A stretch of DNA of 41,269 nt from an uncultured Phocaeicola sp. (GCA_944320605.1 CALUIE010000001.1:88191-129459); one strand, 5' to 3'. Counted from the stretch's first letter, positions 23,967-33,732 are shown. A program made the numbers and translations. The notes: generated by a model not told the origin, from the letters alone.

Positions 23967-25148
23967 TTATTCAACATACAGGACAAGACCCTTGAGATAT
24001 TCTCCTTCCGGATGATAGATGTTTACAGGATGGTCGGCAGGTTGTGTGAGCTGGTGCATTATGCGTACGCTCCTACCGCTCTGTGCGGCAGCTGTGAAGA
24101 CGGCATTGCGGAAATCCTGCTTGCTTACTACCTGAGAACATGAGAAAGTAAAGAGAATGCCGCCCGGACGAATCTTTTCAAAAGCTTTAGCATTCAACTT
24201 TGTATATCCGCGAAGGGCATTACGAAGGGCTCCACGGTGTTTGGCGAATGCAGGCGGATCAAGAATAATGAGGTCGTACTCCCCTCCCATCCTGTCAAGA
24301 TACTTGAAAGCATCTTCGGCAAATGCCTCGTGACGTGTATCACCGGGGAAATTCAGTTCGACATTTGCCCGCGTAAGGTCAATGGCCTTGGATGAACTGT
24401 CAACCGAATGTACCAAACGCGCTCCTCCACGCATTGCATAGAAAGAGAATCCTCCTGTGTAGCAGAACATATTGAGGACATTACGTCCTAAAGAATAGTG
24501 TTCAAGAAGGGCACGGTTCTCACGCTGATCGACAAAGAAACCTGTTTTTTGACCTTTAAGCCAGTCAACATGGAAAAGCAGTCCGTTTTCCATTGCTACG
24601 TTCTCTGTACTGCCTCCGAGAAGGAATCCGTTTTCTGTTGACTCAAGATCGGCCTTGTAAGGTAATGTAGTTTCACTCTTATAATATATATTCTGAATGA
24701 TATCGCCCATGACTTCTTTTAGCGCATTGGCTATTTCGTGGCGATATACATGCATTCCTGCCGAATGAGCCTGCATTACTGCCGTATGGTCATATAAGTC
24801 GATAATAAGTCCCGGAAGATTATCTCCTTCGCCGTGTACAAGACGGCAGGCATTGTTGTTCTCTGTTCCTATAAGACGGAGTGCCTGACGCAGATTACGT
24901 GCGACGGTGAGACGACGTACCCAAAAATCATGGTTTATCTCTTCTTTCTTGAAAGTAAGTACACGTACGGCAATACTGCCTATCTGATAATGTCCGGACG
25001 CGATATACTGTTTGTCGGAAGTATAGACTTCCACAACTTCTCCTTCTTCCGGATTTCCTTCAATACGTGCTATTGCTCCGGAAAACACCCATGGGTGGAA
25101 ACGGAGAAGCGATTCTTCTTTTTTAGGTTTTAAATATACTTTGTTCAT
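23967..25148 (-). CDS. Class I SAM-dependent rRNA methyltransferase (RlmI-like)
   Basis: The protein has 393 residues from the ATG whose complement is at 25146-25148; an upstream TTG at 25157 is a less likely start. The N-terminal PUA domain (residues 1-70, KVYLKPKKEESLLRFHPWVF) is followed by a central EEHAD-like segment. The SAM-binding Rossmann motif is LNMFCYTGGFSFYAM near residue 220, with the acceptor Asp in VDSS. The catalytic LDPPAFAK is near residue 297 and a TFSCSQ cysteine near 340. This is the architecture of RlmI, which makes m5C in 23S rRNA; the specific site is inferred from E. coli. It is the last gene of a minus-strand group of three. Confidence 0.9.
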   Translation of the reverse strand: MNKVYLKPKKEESLLRFHPWVFSGAIARIEGNPEEGEVVEVYTSDKQYIASGHYQIGSIAVRVLTFKKEEINHDFWVRRLTVARNLRQALRLIGTENNNACRLVHGEGDNLPGLIIDLYDHTAVMQAHSAGMHVYRHEIANALKEVMGDIIQNIYYKSETTLPYKADLESTENGFLLGGSTENVAMENGLLFHVDWLKGQKTGFFVDQRENRALLEHYSLGRNVLNMFCYTGGFSFYAMRGGARLVHSVDSSSKAIDLTRANVELNFPGDTRHEAFAEDAFKYLDRMGGEYDLIILDPPAFAKHRGALRNALRGYTKLNAKAFEKIRPGGILFTFSCSQVVSKQDFRNAVFTAAAQSGRSVRIMHQLTQPADHPVNIYHPEGEYLKGLVLYVE

Positions 25149-25263
25149 GTTAATCAATTAGGAATTAAAAATTAAGAATTGAAAATCAGCGAAGCTAACC
25201 AACGGTCAACGAAGTTAATTAAAAACTGATGACCTCCACCAATTATTAATTATTCATTATTAA
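25149..25263. repeat. AT-rich intergenic repeat with CAGCGAAGCTAACCAACGGT motif
   Basis: The 115-nt gap between the exonuclease and methyltransferase genes contains TCAGCGAAGCTAA, then CCAACGGTCAACGAAGTTAA (25186-25222), flanked by ATTAAAAATTAAG and ATTATTAATTATTCATT runs. The core words match 19337-19375. Confidence 0.65.
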
Positions 25264-25842
25264 CTATTCATTCAATTTCTGATAGATCCTCAATGTTGCC
25301 CATGCGTCTGTAGCGGCATATTGCTGTTGTGCTTCTGTCAATACATCAGCCTCCCAATTGGAAAGTCGCTGACTCTTGGAGATTTTCTCGCCGAAAAGTA
25401 TCGCATATATCTTTTGAAGGCTTTTGTCCTGAATTCCAAAACGGGGAACATAATCCTGAAGCTCAATCCAATTGCCTGTTTTCGGATCTTTATTGTTTGC
25501 CCGTCGGAGCATACTGAAATCGTCGCGGAGAGAAAGCCCAATTTTAAGGACATCATTCTGTAAAAATTCTTCCAGAAAATCAGGTATTCCTATACGGTTA
25601 AGCCTGAACAGAAAACAAATGTCATTAGTGGCAACCTGCAGAAGAGCTACAGTGTTTATTTTGCCTTTTTTAAACGACGGGCGGGTTTCCGTGTCAACAC
25701 CTACAATCGGGCATTGGTTCAGATAGGCTATTGCCTTGCGTGCTTCCTCCACTGTATATATGATTACGATACGTCCCGGAAAAATCACTTTAGGCATTTC
25801 GGATATCAGTTTCTTGTCTATTGTGGGTTGGTAGTCTGTCAT
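25264..25842 (-). CDS. 3'-5' exonuclease of the DEDDy (RNase D/WRN-like) family
   Basis: The protein has 192 residues from the ATG at 25842. An earlier in-frame ATG at 25875 would overlap the upstream gene by 20 bp. Exo I is VDTET with Asp50 and Glu52, Exo II lies in GLSLRDDFSML, and Exo III is the Tyr-x3-Asp of YAATDAW. Together they supply the DEDDy metal-binding set. The domain fills the whole protein, with no HRDC or helicase part. The likely role is RNA or DNA 3'-end processing; the substrate is unknown. The gene lies 13 nt after DUF5063 and is probably cotranscribed with it. Confidence 0.88.
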   Translation of the reverse strand: MTDYQPTIDKKLISEMPKVIFPGRIVIIYTVEEARKAIAYLNQCPIVGVDTETRPSFKKGKINTVALLQVATNDICFLFRLNRIGIPDFLEEFLQNDVLKIGLSLRDDFSMLRRANNKDPKTGNWIELQDYVPRFGIQDKSLQKIYAILFGEKISKSQRLSNWEADVLTEAQQQYAATDAWATLRIYQKLNE

Positions 25843-25855
25843 TTTCTGTCTAAGT

Positions 25856-26386
25856 TTAGCATTCTGTATCTTCACCGTGATATTTTACATTGTGAAGGGC
25901 ACGCATGACATTGACCAGTGTGCGTCCCCAATATGACGCGAACTGCTCACGGCAACGCCAGAGGGCATCGTTCATAGTTCTGTCGAGACCCAGGCTATAT
26001 ACGCATACGAAATCTTTCAGCGGCTGGTAGATGTCTGCCAGGCCTTCGGAGATGTTCTGCTTGATAGGTGTGTCGCTGAATGCCATGTCATCAAGGAAAA
26101 CCTCAAGATAGTCATCGTCAGGACCCAACTGTTCCGCTATCAGGCTGCGCAGATGTTCATAGTCGGTTTCTGTAACGAATGTTTCAGGCTCGATGTCGTC
26201 GAGTGGTTCGCAATCGGGAAGCAGTGACGCTTTCAGATAAACCAGCGGAAGGAGCTTGAGAATACGATCGACAAACTCGGAAGGCTGCATTTCGGGAGTA
26301 CGTTCCAAGAAGCCGCAAAACTCGGCAGCTACGGTAACGAACTCGACTGTGTTTGCATCGAAAATTGGTTGATTTGATGATTTCAT
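25856..26386 (-). CDS. DUF5063 domain-containing protein
   Basis: The protein has 176 residues and is soluble, acidic and mostly helical. It has conserved-looking stretches FVTVAAEFCGFLE near the start and YWGRTLVNVMRALH near the C-terminus. It matches my recollection of DUF5063, a Bacteroidetes family of unknown function regularly encoded next to the DEDDy exonuclease and the RlmI-like methyltransferase, as here. It is the first gene of the minus-strand group, with its own -7 box divergent from ftsK. No catalytic motif is visible. Confidence 0.8.
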   Translation of the reverse strand: MKSSNQPIFDANTVEFVTVAAEFCGFLERTPEMQPSEFVDRILKLLPLVYLKASLLPDCEPLDDIEPETFVTETDYEHLRSLIAEQLGPDDDYLEVFLDDMAFSDTPIKQNISEGLADIYQPLKDFVCVYSLGLDRTMNDALWRCREQFASYWGRTLVNVMRALHNVKYHGEDTEC

Positions 26387-26423
26387 TTGATTAAAATTGT
26401 CTTCTACTCTTTAAAATATATGT

Positions 26424-26432
26424 GCAAAGGTA
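26424..26432 (-). promoter_or_regulatory. -7 promoter box for the DUF5063 group
   Basis: On the minus strand the sequence reads TACCTTTGC, an exact TAnnTTTG plus C match, 37 nt before the DUF5063 start. The matching -33 TTTG is not obvious. Confidence 0.55.
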
Positions 26433-26486
26433 GGAATTTTTTCTGTTTTTATTGTTTTTTGTTTACAGATTTCGTGCCGTTTGTAT

Positions 26487-26494
26487 TATCTTTG
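26487..26494 (+). promoter_or_regulatory. -7 promoter box for ftsK
   Basis: TATCTTTG followed by C matches the consensus. It lies 27 nt before ATG 26522, with T-rich sequence (TTTAC at 26462) about where a -33 box is expected. It is divergent from the DUF5063 promoter, with the two -7 boxes about 55 nt apart. Confidence 0.65.
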
Positions 26495-26521
26495 CATGAC
26501 TATTTTTAAAGCAGAAACTAT

Positions 26522-29212
26522 ATGGGTACAAAAAAAGACAATAAAAAATCAAACATACCACCTAAGGACAATACTAAGAAAATTAAATCGGCACTGAACG
26601 GCGAGACCGGACATTTCATAGGAGGACTGATATGCCTTATGTTCGGAGTATATATGTTTCTTGCGTTCACTTCATTTTTATCTGCAGGAGGGGCTGACCA
26701 GAGTGTGACAGCCGTCAACTCGATAGGCGAAACGGAAGTGGTGCAGAACCATACAGGACCTGCTGGTGCGAGGCTGGCTGAATTTCTCATAAACGGATGC
26801 TTCGGAATTCCGGCATATCTCATAGTTGTGGTATTGCTCATTGCCGGTACAAAACTCATGAGAGCGTATAATTTTACGGTATGGAAGTGGTTTCTGGCAT
26901 GTATGAGCATAATGTACTGGCTTTCGGTGACATTAGGTTTCGCGTTCGGCAATATCATGGAAAATTCTTTCATCTATCCGGGAGGATTGCATGGATATAA
27001 TGTGTCGCAATGGATAGAATCGTACATAGGAGTACCGGGACTGATACTTTTGCTGCTGTTCTGTGGAATAATCATAGGTGTGGCAATAAGAAGACAGACC
27101 ATGGAAGTGGTTAGAAAAATCATACATCCGGATTTCAAGAAGAAGGAAGATGACAATATCGTTGCAGATAATGATGATAAAGCAGTTGAGGACATCAATG
27201 ATGAAACTGTAATGAATGAGAAGACCACTCCGGAAGAAAAATTGACAGAAGAAGTATCCGAAGATGAAGAAAAAACAATTGATGAAAAGCAGAAATGGCA
27301 TGATAAACTTATGCCCGGAGGTATATTGGGAAGAATGTTCGGAAGGAAACATGAAGTAGTTGATAATGATAACGACAATGAAGATGATGAGAAAAACAGT
27401 GATGATGATGATGAAACTGAAAATATTGAGCTGAACAATACTGATTATGACAAGAAGTATGCAGAGTTCAAACATGAAAATGAACCTGAGCCATACGCTG
27501 AAGAAGTTTACAGTGATGACGTAAATTATACGGATAACAGCATCGAACTGACACTGGATGACATTCCTGTAAACGCAAAAAGAATAATAGAGTCAGAGGC
27601 TACGGCACAAACAGAAAAGACCGGTGACGAAGAACCTGCTTTCGAGATAGAAGAGACAAAAGAAGAAGAAAAGGTAAGAGGAGACCTGAATGTTCCATAC
27701 AATCCGAGACTTGATCTGGAACTGTACAAGTTCCCTACCCTTGACCTGCTGAAAACATATCCTGATGAGGGACCAAGCATTGACATGGAAGAACAGAATG
27801 CCAACAAGAACAGGATTATTCAGGTTCTGAGAAGTTTCGGCATAGAGATTTCGTCCATCAAGGCCAACGTAGGACCTACAGTGACACTCTACGAAATTAC
27901 TCCTGCCGAGGGAGTGAGAATCTCGAAAATCAGAAATCTTGAAGATGACATTGCATTGAGCCTTTCAGCACTTGGAATACGTATAATCGCTCCTATACCG
28001 GGAAAAGGCACAATAGGTATTGAAGTGCCTAATGCAAGCCCCAAGATAGTACCGATGAGCTCGGTTCTGGCAAGCAAGAAATTCCAGGAAAGTACATACG
28101 AACTGCCGATAGCCTTAGGAAAAACAATCACAAACGAGGTGTTCATGGTGGACTTGGCAAAGGCACCGCACATGCTTGTGGCCGGTGCAACCGGACAGGG
28201 TAAGTCTGTGGGACTGAACGCCATAGTCACATCACTCCTATACAAGAAACATCCGAGTGAACTGAAATTCGTGATTATCGACCCTAAGAAGGTAGAATTC
28301 GCCATATATGCGCCTATCGAGAAGCATTTCCTTGCCAAATTGCCTGATGCGGAAGATGCAATCATAACAGATGTGACAAAGGTAGTACAGACACTGAACT
28401 CGCTCTGTGTGGAAATGGATACAAGATATGACCTTCTGAAAAAGGCCGGATGCAGAAATATAAAGGAGTACAACGCTAAATTCATAAACAGACAGCTTAA
28501 TCCGGCAAACGGACATAAGTTCATGCCTTACATCGTAATAATAATTGATGAGTTCGGCGACCTGATAATGACTGCAGGAAAAGAAGTGGAACTTCCTATA
28601 TGCCGTATAGCACAGCTGGCACGTGCGGTGGGAATACATGCCATCATAGCTACACAGAGACCGACAACCAACATCATTACAGGTACCATCAAAGCCAACT
28701 TCCCTGCACGTGTGGCATTCAGAGTGGCTTCAATGATGGACTCGAGAACAATTCTGGACAGACCGGGAGCACAGCAACTTATAGGTAAGGGTGATATGCT
28801 TTATCTGCAGGGAAATGATCCGGTACGTGTGCAATGCGCGTTTGTGGATACGCCGGAAGTGGAGAAAATATCGGAATACATAAGCAAGCAGCAGGGCTAT
28901 CCTACCGCATTCGAACTGCCTGAATATGTAGATGAAAATGCTGAACCAAGCGGAGCTGCCGATGTGGACATGAACAGACTGGACCCAATGTTTGAGGAAG
29001 CTGCACGACTGATTATATATCATCAGCAGGGTTCAACATCACTTATACAGAGAAAACTGTCGTTGGGATATAACAGAGCCGGACGTATCATGGACCAACT
29101 GGAAAGAGCAGGCATAGTGGGACCGGCTAACGGAAGCAAGGCAAGAGATGTGTTATGCATAGACGAAAATGACTTGCAAATGAGACTTAGTCAACTTAAA
29201 AACAATAATTAG
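26522..29212 (+). CDS. ftsK: DNA translocase FtsK
   Basis: The protein has 896 residues. Four membrane segments lie in the first 190 residues, anchoring it at the division septum. A strongly acidic, low-complexity linker occupies about residues 205-390 (many Glu, Asp, Asn). The motor domain follows, with Walker A GATGQGKSVGLN near residue 555, Walker B IVIIIDEFGDL near 675 and the arginine-finger region RPTTNIITG near 720. The C-terminal winged-helix gamma domain (STSLIQRKLSLGYNRAGRIM, about residues 835-895) reads KOPS-type polar sequences. FtsK pumps chromosome ends to the dif site and activates XerCD recombination. The next gene starts 2 nt after its stop. Confidence 0.96.
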   Translation: MGTKKDNKKSNIPPKDNTKKIKSALNGETGHFIGGLICLMFGVYMFLAFTSFLSAGGADQSVTAVNSIGETEVVQNHTGPAGARLAEFLINGCFGIPAYLIVVVLLIAGTKLMRAYNFTVWKWFLACMSIMYWLSVTLGFAFGNIMENSFIYPGGLHGYNVSQWIESYIGVPGLILLLLFCGIIIGVAIRRQTMEVVRKIIHPDFKKKEDDNIVADNDDKAVEDINDETVMNEKTTPEEKLTEEVSEDEEKTIDEKQKWHDKLMPGGILGRMFGRKHEVVDNDNDNEDDEKNSDDDDETENIELNNTDYDKKYAEFKHENEPEPYAEEVYSDDVNYTDNSIELTLDDIPVNAKRIIESEATAQTEKTGDEEPAFEIEETKEEEKVRGDLNVPYNPRLDLELYKFPTLDLLKTYPDEGPSIDMEEQNANKNRIIQVLRSFGIEISSIKANVGPTVTLYEITPAEGVRISKIRNLEDDIALSLSALGIRIIAPIPGKGTIGIEVPNASPKIVPMSSVLASKKFQESTYELPIALGKTITNEVFMVDLAKAPHMLVAGATGQGKSVGLNAIVTSLLYKKHPSELKFVIIDPKKVEFAIYAPIEKHFLAKLPDAEDAIITDVTKVVQTLNSLCVEMDTRYDLLKKAGCRNIKEYNAKFINRQLNPANGHKFMPYIVIIIDEFGDLIMTAGKEVELPICRIAQLARAVGIHAIIATQRPTTNIITGTIKANFPARVAFRVASMMDSRTILDRPGAQQLIGKGDMLYLQGNDPVRVQCAFVDTPEVEKISEYISKQQGYPTAFELPEYVDENAEPSGAADVDMNRLDPMFEEAARLIIYHQQGSTSLIQRKLSLGYNRAGRIMDQLERAGIVGPANGSKARDVLCIDENDLQMRLSQLKNNN

Positions 29213-29214
29213 GA

Positions 29215-29814
29215 ATGAAACATATTATATCGCTGATACTATTACTTGTTACGCTTCAGTGTTTTGCACAGAAAGATGCAAAGGCAAGGCAGATACTCGA
29301 TGCAGTGGCTTCGGAGTACAACAAATCGTCAGGTACGGAAATAGTGTTCGACGGAAGCACAAAAGGAACAATAGCACTGAAAGGCAATAAATTTGTATTG
29401 GATTGCGGAGGTATAAAAAGCTGGTTTGACGGAGAAACTTTATGGAGTTATGTAAAGACGAACGAAGAGGTGAACGTTTCATCGCCTACTGCAGAGGAAA
29501 TACAGTCGATAAATCCTTATGCAATGATAAGCATGTACAAAAACGGTTTCAATTACTCATTCACAGGAACTAAAAACAGAAACGGAATGATGTGCCGAGA
29601 GGTTGTGCTTTCGCCAGAGAAGAAGCAGGATATAAATGAAATATCCTTTTCAGTGAACAATAAAATGCAACCTGTGTATGTTAAAATAGAAACAAATTCC
29701 GGTGATGTACAGGAATTTACTGTAAAGGAATATAAAACACTGAATTTGGCTGACTCATTCTTTAAATTCAATAAGAATGATTATCCCGGAGTTGAAATCA
29801 TAGATTTGAGATAA
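29215..29814 (+). CDS. LolA-like outer-membrane lipoprotein carrier protein
   Basis: The protein has 199 residues with signal peptide MKHIISLILLLVTLQCFAQ. The mature part begins KARQILDAVASEYNKSSG and has the LolA/LppX half-barrel pattern: IVFDGSTKGTIALKGNKFVLD, SWFDGETLWSYV and a late NPYAMISMYKNGF. LolA carries lipoproteins across the periplasm to the outer membrane. Bacteroidetes members are divergent, so function is by family. The start is only 2 nt after ftsK, and this ftsK-lolA order recurs in Bacteroidales, so they are probably co-translated. The Cys in LQCFAQ lies within the signal peptide and does not make a convincing lipobox. Confidence 0.85.
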   Translation: MKHIISLILLLVTLQCFAQKDAKARQILDAVASEYNKSSGTEIVFDGSTKGTIALKGNKFVLDCGGIKSWFDGETLWSYVKTNEEVNVSSPTAEEIQSINPYAMISMYKNGFNYSFTGTKNRNGMMCREVVLSPEKKQDINEISFSVNNKMQPVYVKIETNSGDVQEFTVKEYKTLNLADSFFKFNKNDYPGVEIIDLR

Positions 29815-29852
29815 AATAGAATAATAGAATATAAAACAATAATCATTTTAGT

Positions 29853-30788
29853 ATGGCTACAGAACACGTTAAGTGCCTGATCATCGGATCGGGACCGGCA
29901 GGATATACTGCCGCAATATATACAGGACGAGCAAACCTCAGCCCTGTACTTTATGAAGGACTCCAACCGGGAGGACAGTTGACGACGACAACCGAAGTAG
30001 AGAATTTCCCGGGATATCCTGACGGAGTGACAGGTCCTGTACTGATGGACGATTTGAGAAAACAAGCTGAAAAATTCGGTGCGGACATAAGAAACGGAAT
30101 AGTTACAAAAGCTGATTTAAGCAAGGCTCCTTACACATTCGAAGTTGACGGAGAAAAGGAAATCACAGCCGATGCGGTAATCATATCTACCGGAGCCACA
30201 GCTAAATATCTTGGTCTGGAAGACGAAAAGAAATATGCCGGTATGGGAGTAAGCGCATGTGCCACTTGCGACGGTTTCTTCTACAGAAAAAAGAAAGTGG
30301 CAGTAGTGGGTGGAGGTGACACCGCTTGCGAAGAAGCCATATATCTGGCAAGTCTCGCAAGCGAAGTATATCTGGTAGTGAGAAAACCATTCCTGAGAGC
30401 ATCACAAATAATGCAGGAAAGAGTGATGAACCATCCAAAAATAAAAGTTCTGTTCGAGCATAACGCCGTGGGACTGTATGGCGACAATGGTGTGGAAGGA
30501 ATGCACGTTGTAAAGAGAATGGGAGAAGCTGACGAGGAAAGATATGACATCGCCATAGACGGATTCTTCCTTGCCATCGGTCATAAGCCAAATTCTGATA
30601 TATTCAAGCCATGGGTAAAGACAGACGAAGTGGGATACATCATAACCGAAGGTAATACCCCATGCACAGGTGTTCCGGGAGTATTTGCAGCAGGCGATGT
30701 AGCAGATCCACACTACCGTCAGGCCATAACTGCAGCAGGAAGCGGATGTAAGGCCGCAATCGAAGCTGAAAGATTCTTGAATAAGTGA
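29853..30788 (+). CDS. trxB: Thioredoxin-disulfide reductase
   Basis: The protein has 311 residues, the normal length for low-molecular-weight TrxB. The FAD site GSGPAGYTAAIY is near residue 11, and the redox pair is Cys136/Cys139 in ACATCDGFF. The NADPH motif GGGDTACEEA is near residue 154, and the C-terminal FAD motif GVFAAGDVAD near 280. It transfers electrons from NADPH to thioredoxin in the cytoplasm. It follows the lolA-like gene by 38 nt and may share the ftsK transcript. A perfect inverted repeat lies directly downstream. Confidence 0.97.
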   Translation: MATEHVKCLIIGSGPAGYTAAIYTGRANLSPVLYEGLQPGGQLTTTTEVENFPGYPDGVTGPVLMDDLRKQAEKFGADIRNGIVTKADLSKAPYTFEVDGEKEITADAVIISTGATAKYLGLEDEKKYAGMGVSACATCDGFFYRKKKVAVVGGGDTACEEAIYLASLASEVYLVVRKPFLRASQIMQERVMNHPKIKVLFEHNAVGLYGDNGVEGMHVVKRMGEADEERYDIAIDGFFLAIGHKPNSDIFKPWVKTDEVGYIITEGNTPCTGVPGVFAAGDVADPHYRQAITAAGSGCKAAIEAERFLNK

Positions 30789-30797
30789 ATAATTAAT

Positions 30798-30845
30798 AAT
30801 TAAAAATTAAAAATGGGTACATGCCATCAATTTTAATTTTTAATT
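30798..30845. repeat. Perfect 15-bp inverted repeat in the trxB-M16 intergenic region
   Basis: AATTAAAAATTAAAA at 30798-30812 is the exact reverse complement of TTTTAATTTTTAATT at 30831-30845, with an 18-nt loop containing GGGTACATGCC. It is purely A/T in the arms. It could form a hairpin that attenuates read-through, or it may be one of the dispersed AT-rich intergenic elements. Confidence 0.7.
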
Positions 30846-30899
30846 GACCTCCGGTTCTAAATTATTAAATTGTTAATTATTAATTTTTAATTGAACAAC

Positions 30900-33710
30900 A
30901 TGAATTTATTTAAACGTTCTGCCGCTATGATAATATTCGTATGCGGTGTGGCATCAGGTTTCGCACAGCAGATGCCGCCTATGCCTACTGACCCTAATGT
31001 ACGTGTAGGCAAGTTGGAAAACGGGCTTACTTATTACATCAGACACAATGAACTGCCGGAAAACCAGGCAGACTTCTATATAGCACAAAAGGTAGGCTCA
31101 ATACTTGAGGAGGACAATCAGAGAGGATTGGCACACTTCCTTGAGCACATGTGTTTCAACGGTACAACAAACTATCCGGGAAACTTGCTTAGAGAGTATC
31201 TGGAATCTATAGGTGTAAAATTCGGTGCCAACCTGAACGCTTACACTTCAATAGACGAGACTGTTTACAACATTTCGAATGTTCCTGTGACGAGAGAGAC
31301 AGTGGTGGATTCATGTCTGCTGATTTTGCACGACTGGGCAAACGACCTTACCCTGGATCACGAGGAAATAGACAAAGAAAGAAAAGTTATACACGAAGAA
31401 TGGAGAACACGTACCGGAGCAATGATGCGTATGTATGAAAAAGTGTTCCCTATCATGTATAAGGACAGTAAATATGCTTACCGTTTGCCTATCGGAACAA
31501 TGGAGGTGGTTGACAACTTCCCTTATCAGGCTCTGAAAGACTATTATGAAAAATGGTACAGACCGGACCAGCAGGGTATCATCGTTGTAGGCGACATTGA
31601 TGTGGACAAGGTGGAAGAGAAAATCAAGAAACTGTTCTCTCCTATCGAAATGCCTGCAAACGCTGCCGAAAGAGTTTATTATCCTGTTCCTGACAATGAC
31701 GAACCACTGATAGCATTGGCAAAGGACAAAGAACAGCAGGTACCTGTAATATATGTATTCCACAAGCATGACGCTGTGCCAAACGAAGAGAAAAACAATA
31801 TCTCGTATCTGGCAATGAACTACATGATATCTATGATAGGAAACATGCTGAACGCACGTCTTGACGAAATGACACAGAAACCTCAGCCTCCATTCATACA
31901 GGCTATGGCAGAAGACGGTAACTACCTGCTGGCCAAAACCAAAGGAGCATTCATCGGACTGGCTGTAGCTAAAGAAGACGGAATACTGACTTCTACAGAA
32001 GCGTTGATGACTGAAATAGAGAGAGTGAGACAGTTCGGATTTACTGCAAGCGAATATGCGAGAGCAAAAGCCGATTATCTCAGAGCATTGGAATCGGCTT
32101 ATAATGAAAAGGACAAGATGAGGAACTCACAATACGTAAGGGAATATGTGAGACACTTCATCGACAACGAACCTATACCGGGAATAGAAAACGAATATGC
32201 CATAATGAACCAATTGGTACCAAACATACCGGTGGAAGCCATTAACCAGCTTGTAAAACAGATTATCGGTGAGAAAAACATCGTGGTAAGCGTATTCTGT
32301 CCGGACAAGGAAGGCATGAAATACCCTACTGACGCAGAACTTAGAGCTGTAATAGACAAGGTCAAGGCCGCAAAACTCGAGGCATACGTTGACAAAGTTT
32401 CCAACGAACCTCTTATGAAAGAACTTCCTGCAGGAGGAAAAGTGGTAAAATCAGAAGCGGGACCTTTCGACAGCAAGATTCTGACATTAAGCAACGGAGT
32501 TAAAGTTGTTCTGAAGAAGACTGACTTCAAAGCCGACGAAATCATAATGCAGGCTTTCAGTACAGGAGGTAACTCAATGTTTGACGACAAGGATGTTATA
32601 CAGTTCAAGCTGATGAACCAGGTAGTAGGACTTGGAGGTTTGGGCAACTTCAGTGCCGTTGACCTTGATAAGGTACTGGCAGGAAAAATGGCATCGGCAT
32701 CGGCATACGTAAACAGCCTTACTGAGGGCATAAGCGGTGGATGTTCGCCAAAAGACATGGAGACAATGTTACAGCTTACATACCTGCGATTTACAGCTCC
32801 AAGAATGGATCAGGATGCTTTTGCATCATTCATTAGCAGAAACAAGGCAGCCTTGGCAAATGCTGAAGCAGACCCTAACACTGCATTCAGCGATTCTATC
32901 AGTGTAGCTCTGTACAACCGTCATCCAAGAGCTATCTCTGTAAAGGTTGAAACCCTTGACAAGATAGACTATAACAGGGTTATGGAACTTTATAAAGACC
33001 GTTTTGCCGATGCAAGCGACTTTACTTTCGTAATGGTGGGTAATATAGACGAAACTATCGCAACCCCGTTGATAGAGAAATATCTGGGAGGTCTGCCGTC
33101 AATCAACCGCAAGGAAAAGTTCCGCGATGTAAACCTTGACATCAGAAAAGGACAGTACGAAAACAATTTCACAAGAAAGATGGAAACTGCAAAATCATCT
33201 GTACTGATGGTTGCAAGCGGAAAATGCGAATACACACAGAAGAGCCTTGTCACAATGAGCATGTTAGGACAGCTTCTGAACATCCTTTATACACAAACCG
33301 TGAGAGAGGAAGCGGGAGGTACATACGGAGTGTCATGCAGCGGTTCAATAAGCAAATATCCGGAAGCTGAAGGAGTGTTCCAGATCTATTTCGACACTGA
33401 CCCTCAACGCAGACCACAGATGGTGGAACTTATAAACAAGGGAATAAACGACTTCATAGCACAAGGTCCTAAACCTGAAGACTTGAGCAAGGTTAAGGAA
33501 TTCATGCTCAAGACATACCAGCAAAACCAGAAAGAAAACTCATACTGGATGGGAATCTTGAACAGTAAGCTATGGGAAGGAGTTGACATGAATTCAGGTT
33601 ATGAAAACACTGTAAACAGCATAACAGTAAATGACCTGAAGAAGTTTGCCAAGAAATTCTTCGGACAGAAGAACATGATAGAGGTAAGCATGAACGCGCC
33701 AGTAGAATAA
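30900..33710 (+). CDS. M16 family zinc metalloprotease (insulinase/pitrilysin-like, secreted)
   Basis: The protein has 936 residues from ATG 30900; the frame is open from TTG 30891, but the ATG gives a good signal peptide (MNLFKRSAAMIIFVCGVASG, then FAQQ). The inverted zinc motif is HFLEH with His79, Glu82 and His83, followed by a downstream Glu cluster (EEIDKERKVIHEEW near residue 155). The second, non-catalytic M16 half begins at about residue 520 and contains REEAGGTYGVS near 805. This full-length, two-halves form is typical of Bacteroidetes exported M16 peptidases, thought to degrade peptides in the periplasm. A strong terminator follows. Confidence 0.93.
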   Translation: MNLFKRSAAMIIFVCGVASGFAQQMPPMPTDPNVRVGKLENGLTYYIRHNELPENQADFYIAQKVGSILEEDNQRGLAHFLEHMCFNGTTNYPGNLLREYLESIGVKFGANLNAYTSIDETVYNISNVPVTRETVVDSCLLILHDWANDLTLDHEEIDKERKVIHEEWRTRTGAMMRMYEKVFPIMYKDSKYAYRLPIGTMEVVDNFPYQALKDYYEKWYRPDQQGIIVVGDIDVDKVEEKIKKLFSPIEMPANAAERVYYPVPDNDEPLIALAKDKEQQVPVIYVFHKHDAVPNEEKNNISYLAMNYMISMIGNMLNARLDEMTQKPQPPFIQAMAEDGNYLLAKTKGAFIGLAVAKEDGILTSTEALMTEIERVRQFGFTASEYARAKADYLRALESAYNEKDKMRNSQYVREYVRHFIDNEPIPGIENEYAIMNQLVPNIPVEAINQLVKQIIGEKNIVVSVFCPDKEGMKYPTDAELRAVIDKVKAAKLEAYVDKVSNEPLMKELPAGGKVVKSEAGPFDSKILTLSNGVKVVLKKTDFKADEIIMQAFSTGGNSMFDDKDVIQFKLMNQVVGLGGLGNFSAVDLDKVLAGKMASASAYVNSLTEGISGGCSPKDMETMLQLTYLRFTAPRMDQDAFASFISRNKAALANAEADPNTAFSDSISVALYNRHPRAISVKVETLDKIDYNRVMELYKDRFADASDFTFVMVGNIDETIATPLIEKYLGGLPSINRKEKFRDVNLDIRKGQYENNFTRKMETAKSSVLMVASGKCEYTQKSLVTMSMLGQLLNILYTQTVREEAGGTYGVSCSGSISKYPEAEGVFQIYFDTDPQRRPQMVELINKGINDFIAQGPKPEDLSKVKEFMLKTYQQNQKENSYWMGILNSKLWEGVDMNSGYENTVNSITVNDLKKFAKKFFGQKNMIEVSMNAPVE

Positions 33711-33732
33711 GCAAAGGCAATTAATCGCCATA

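Noticed and set aside
26974-27438. Serine-rich minus-strand frame opposite the ftsK linker
   Set aside because: The serine runs are the reverse reading of the Asp/Glu/Asn-rich acidic linker codons of FtsK.
29215-29280. Lipobox in the LolA-like protein (LQCFAQ)
   Set aside because: The residues before Cys do not fit a lipobox with usual small residues at -1, and AQ after it gives a normal signal-peptidase I site, as expected for a soluble carrier.
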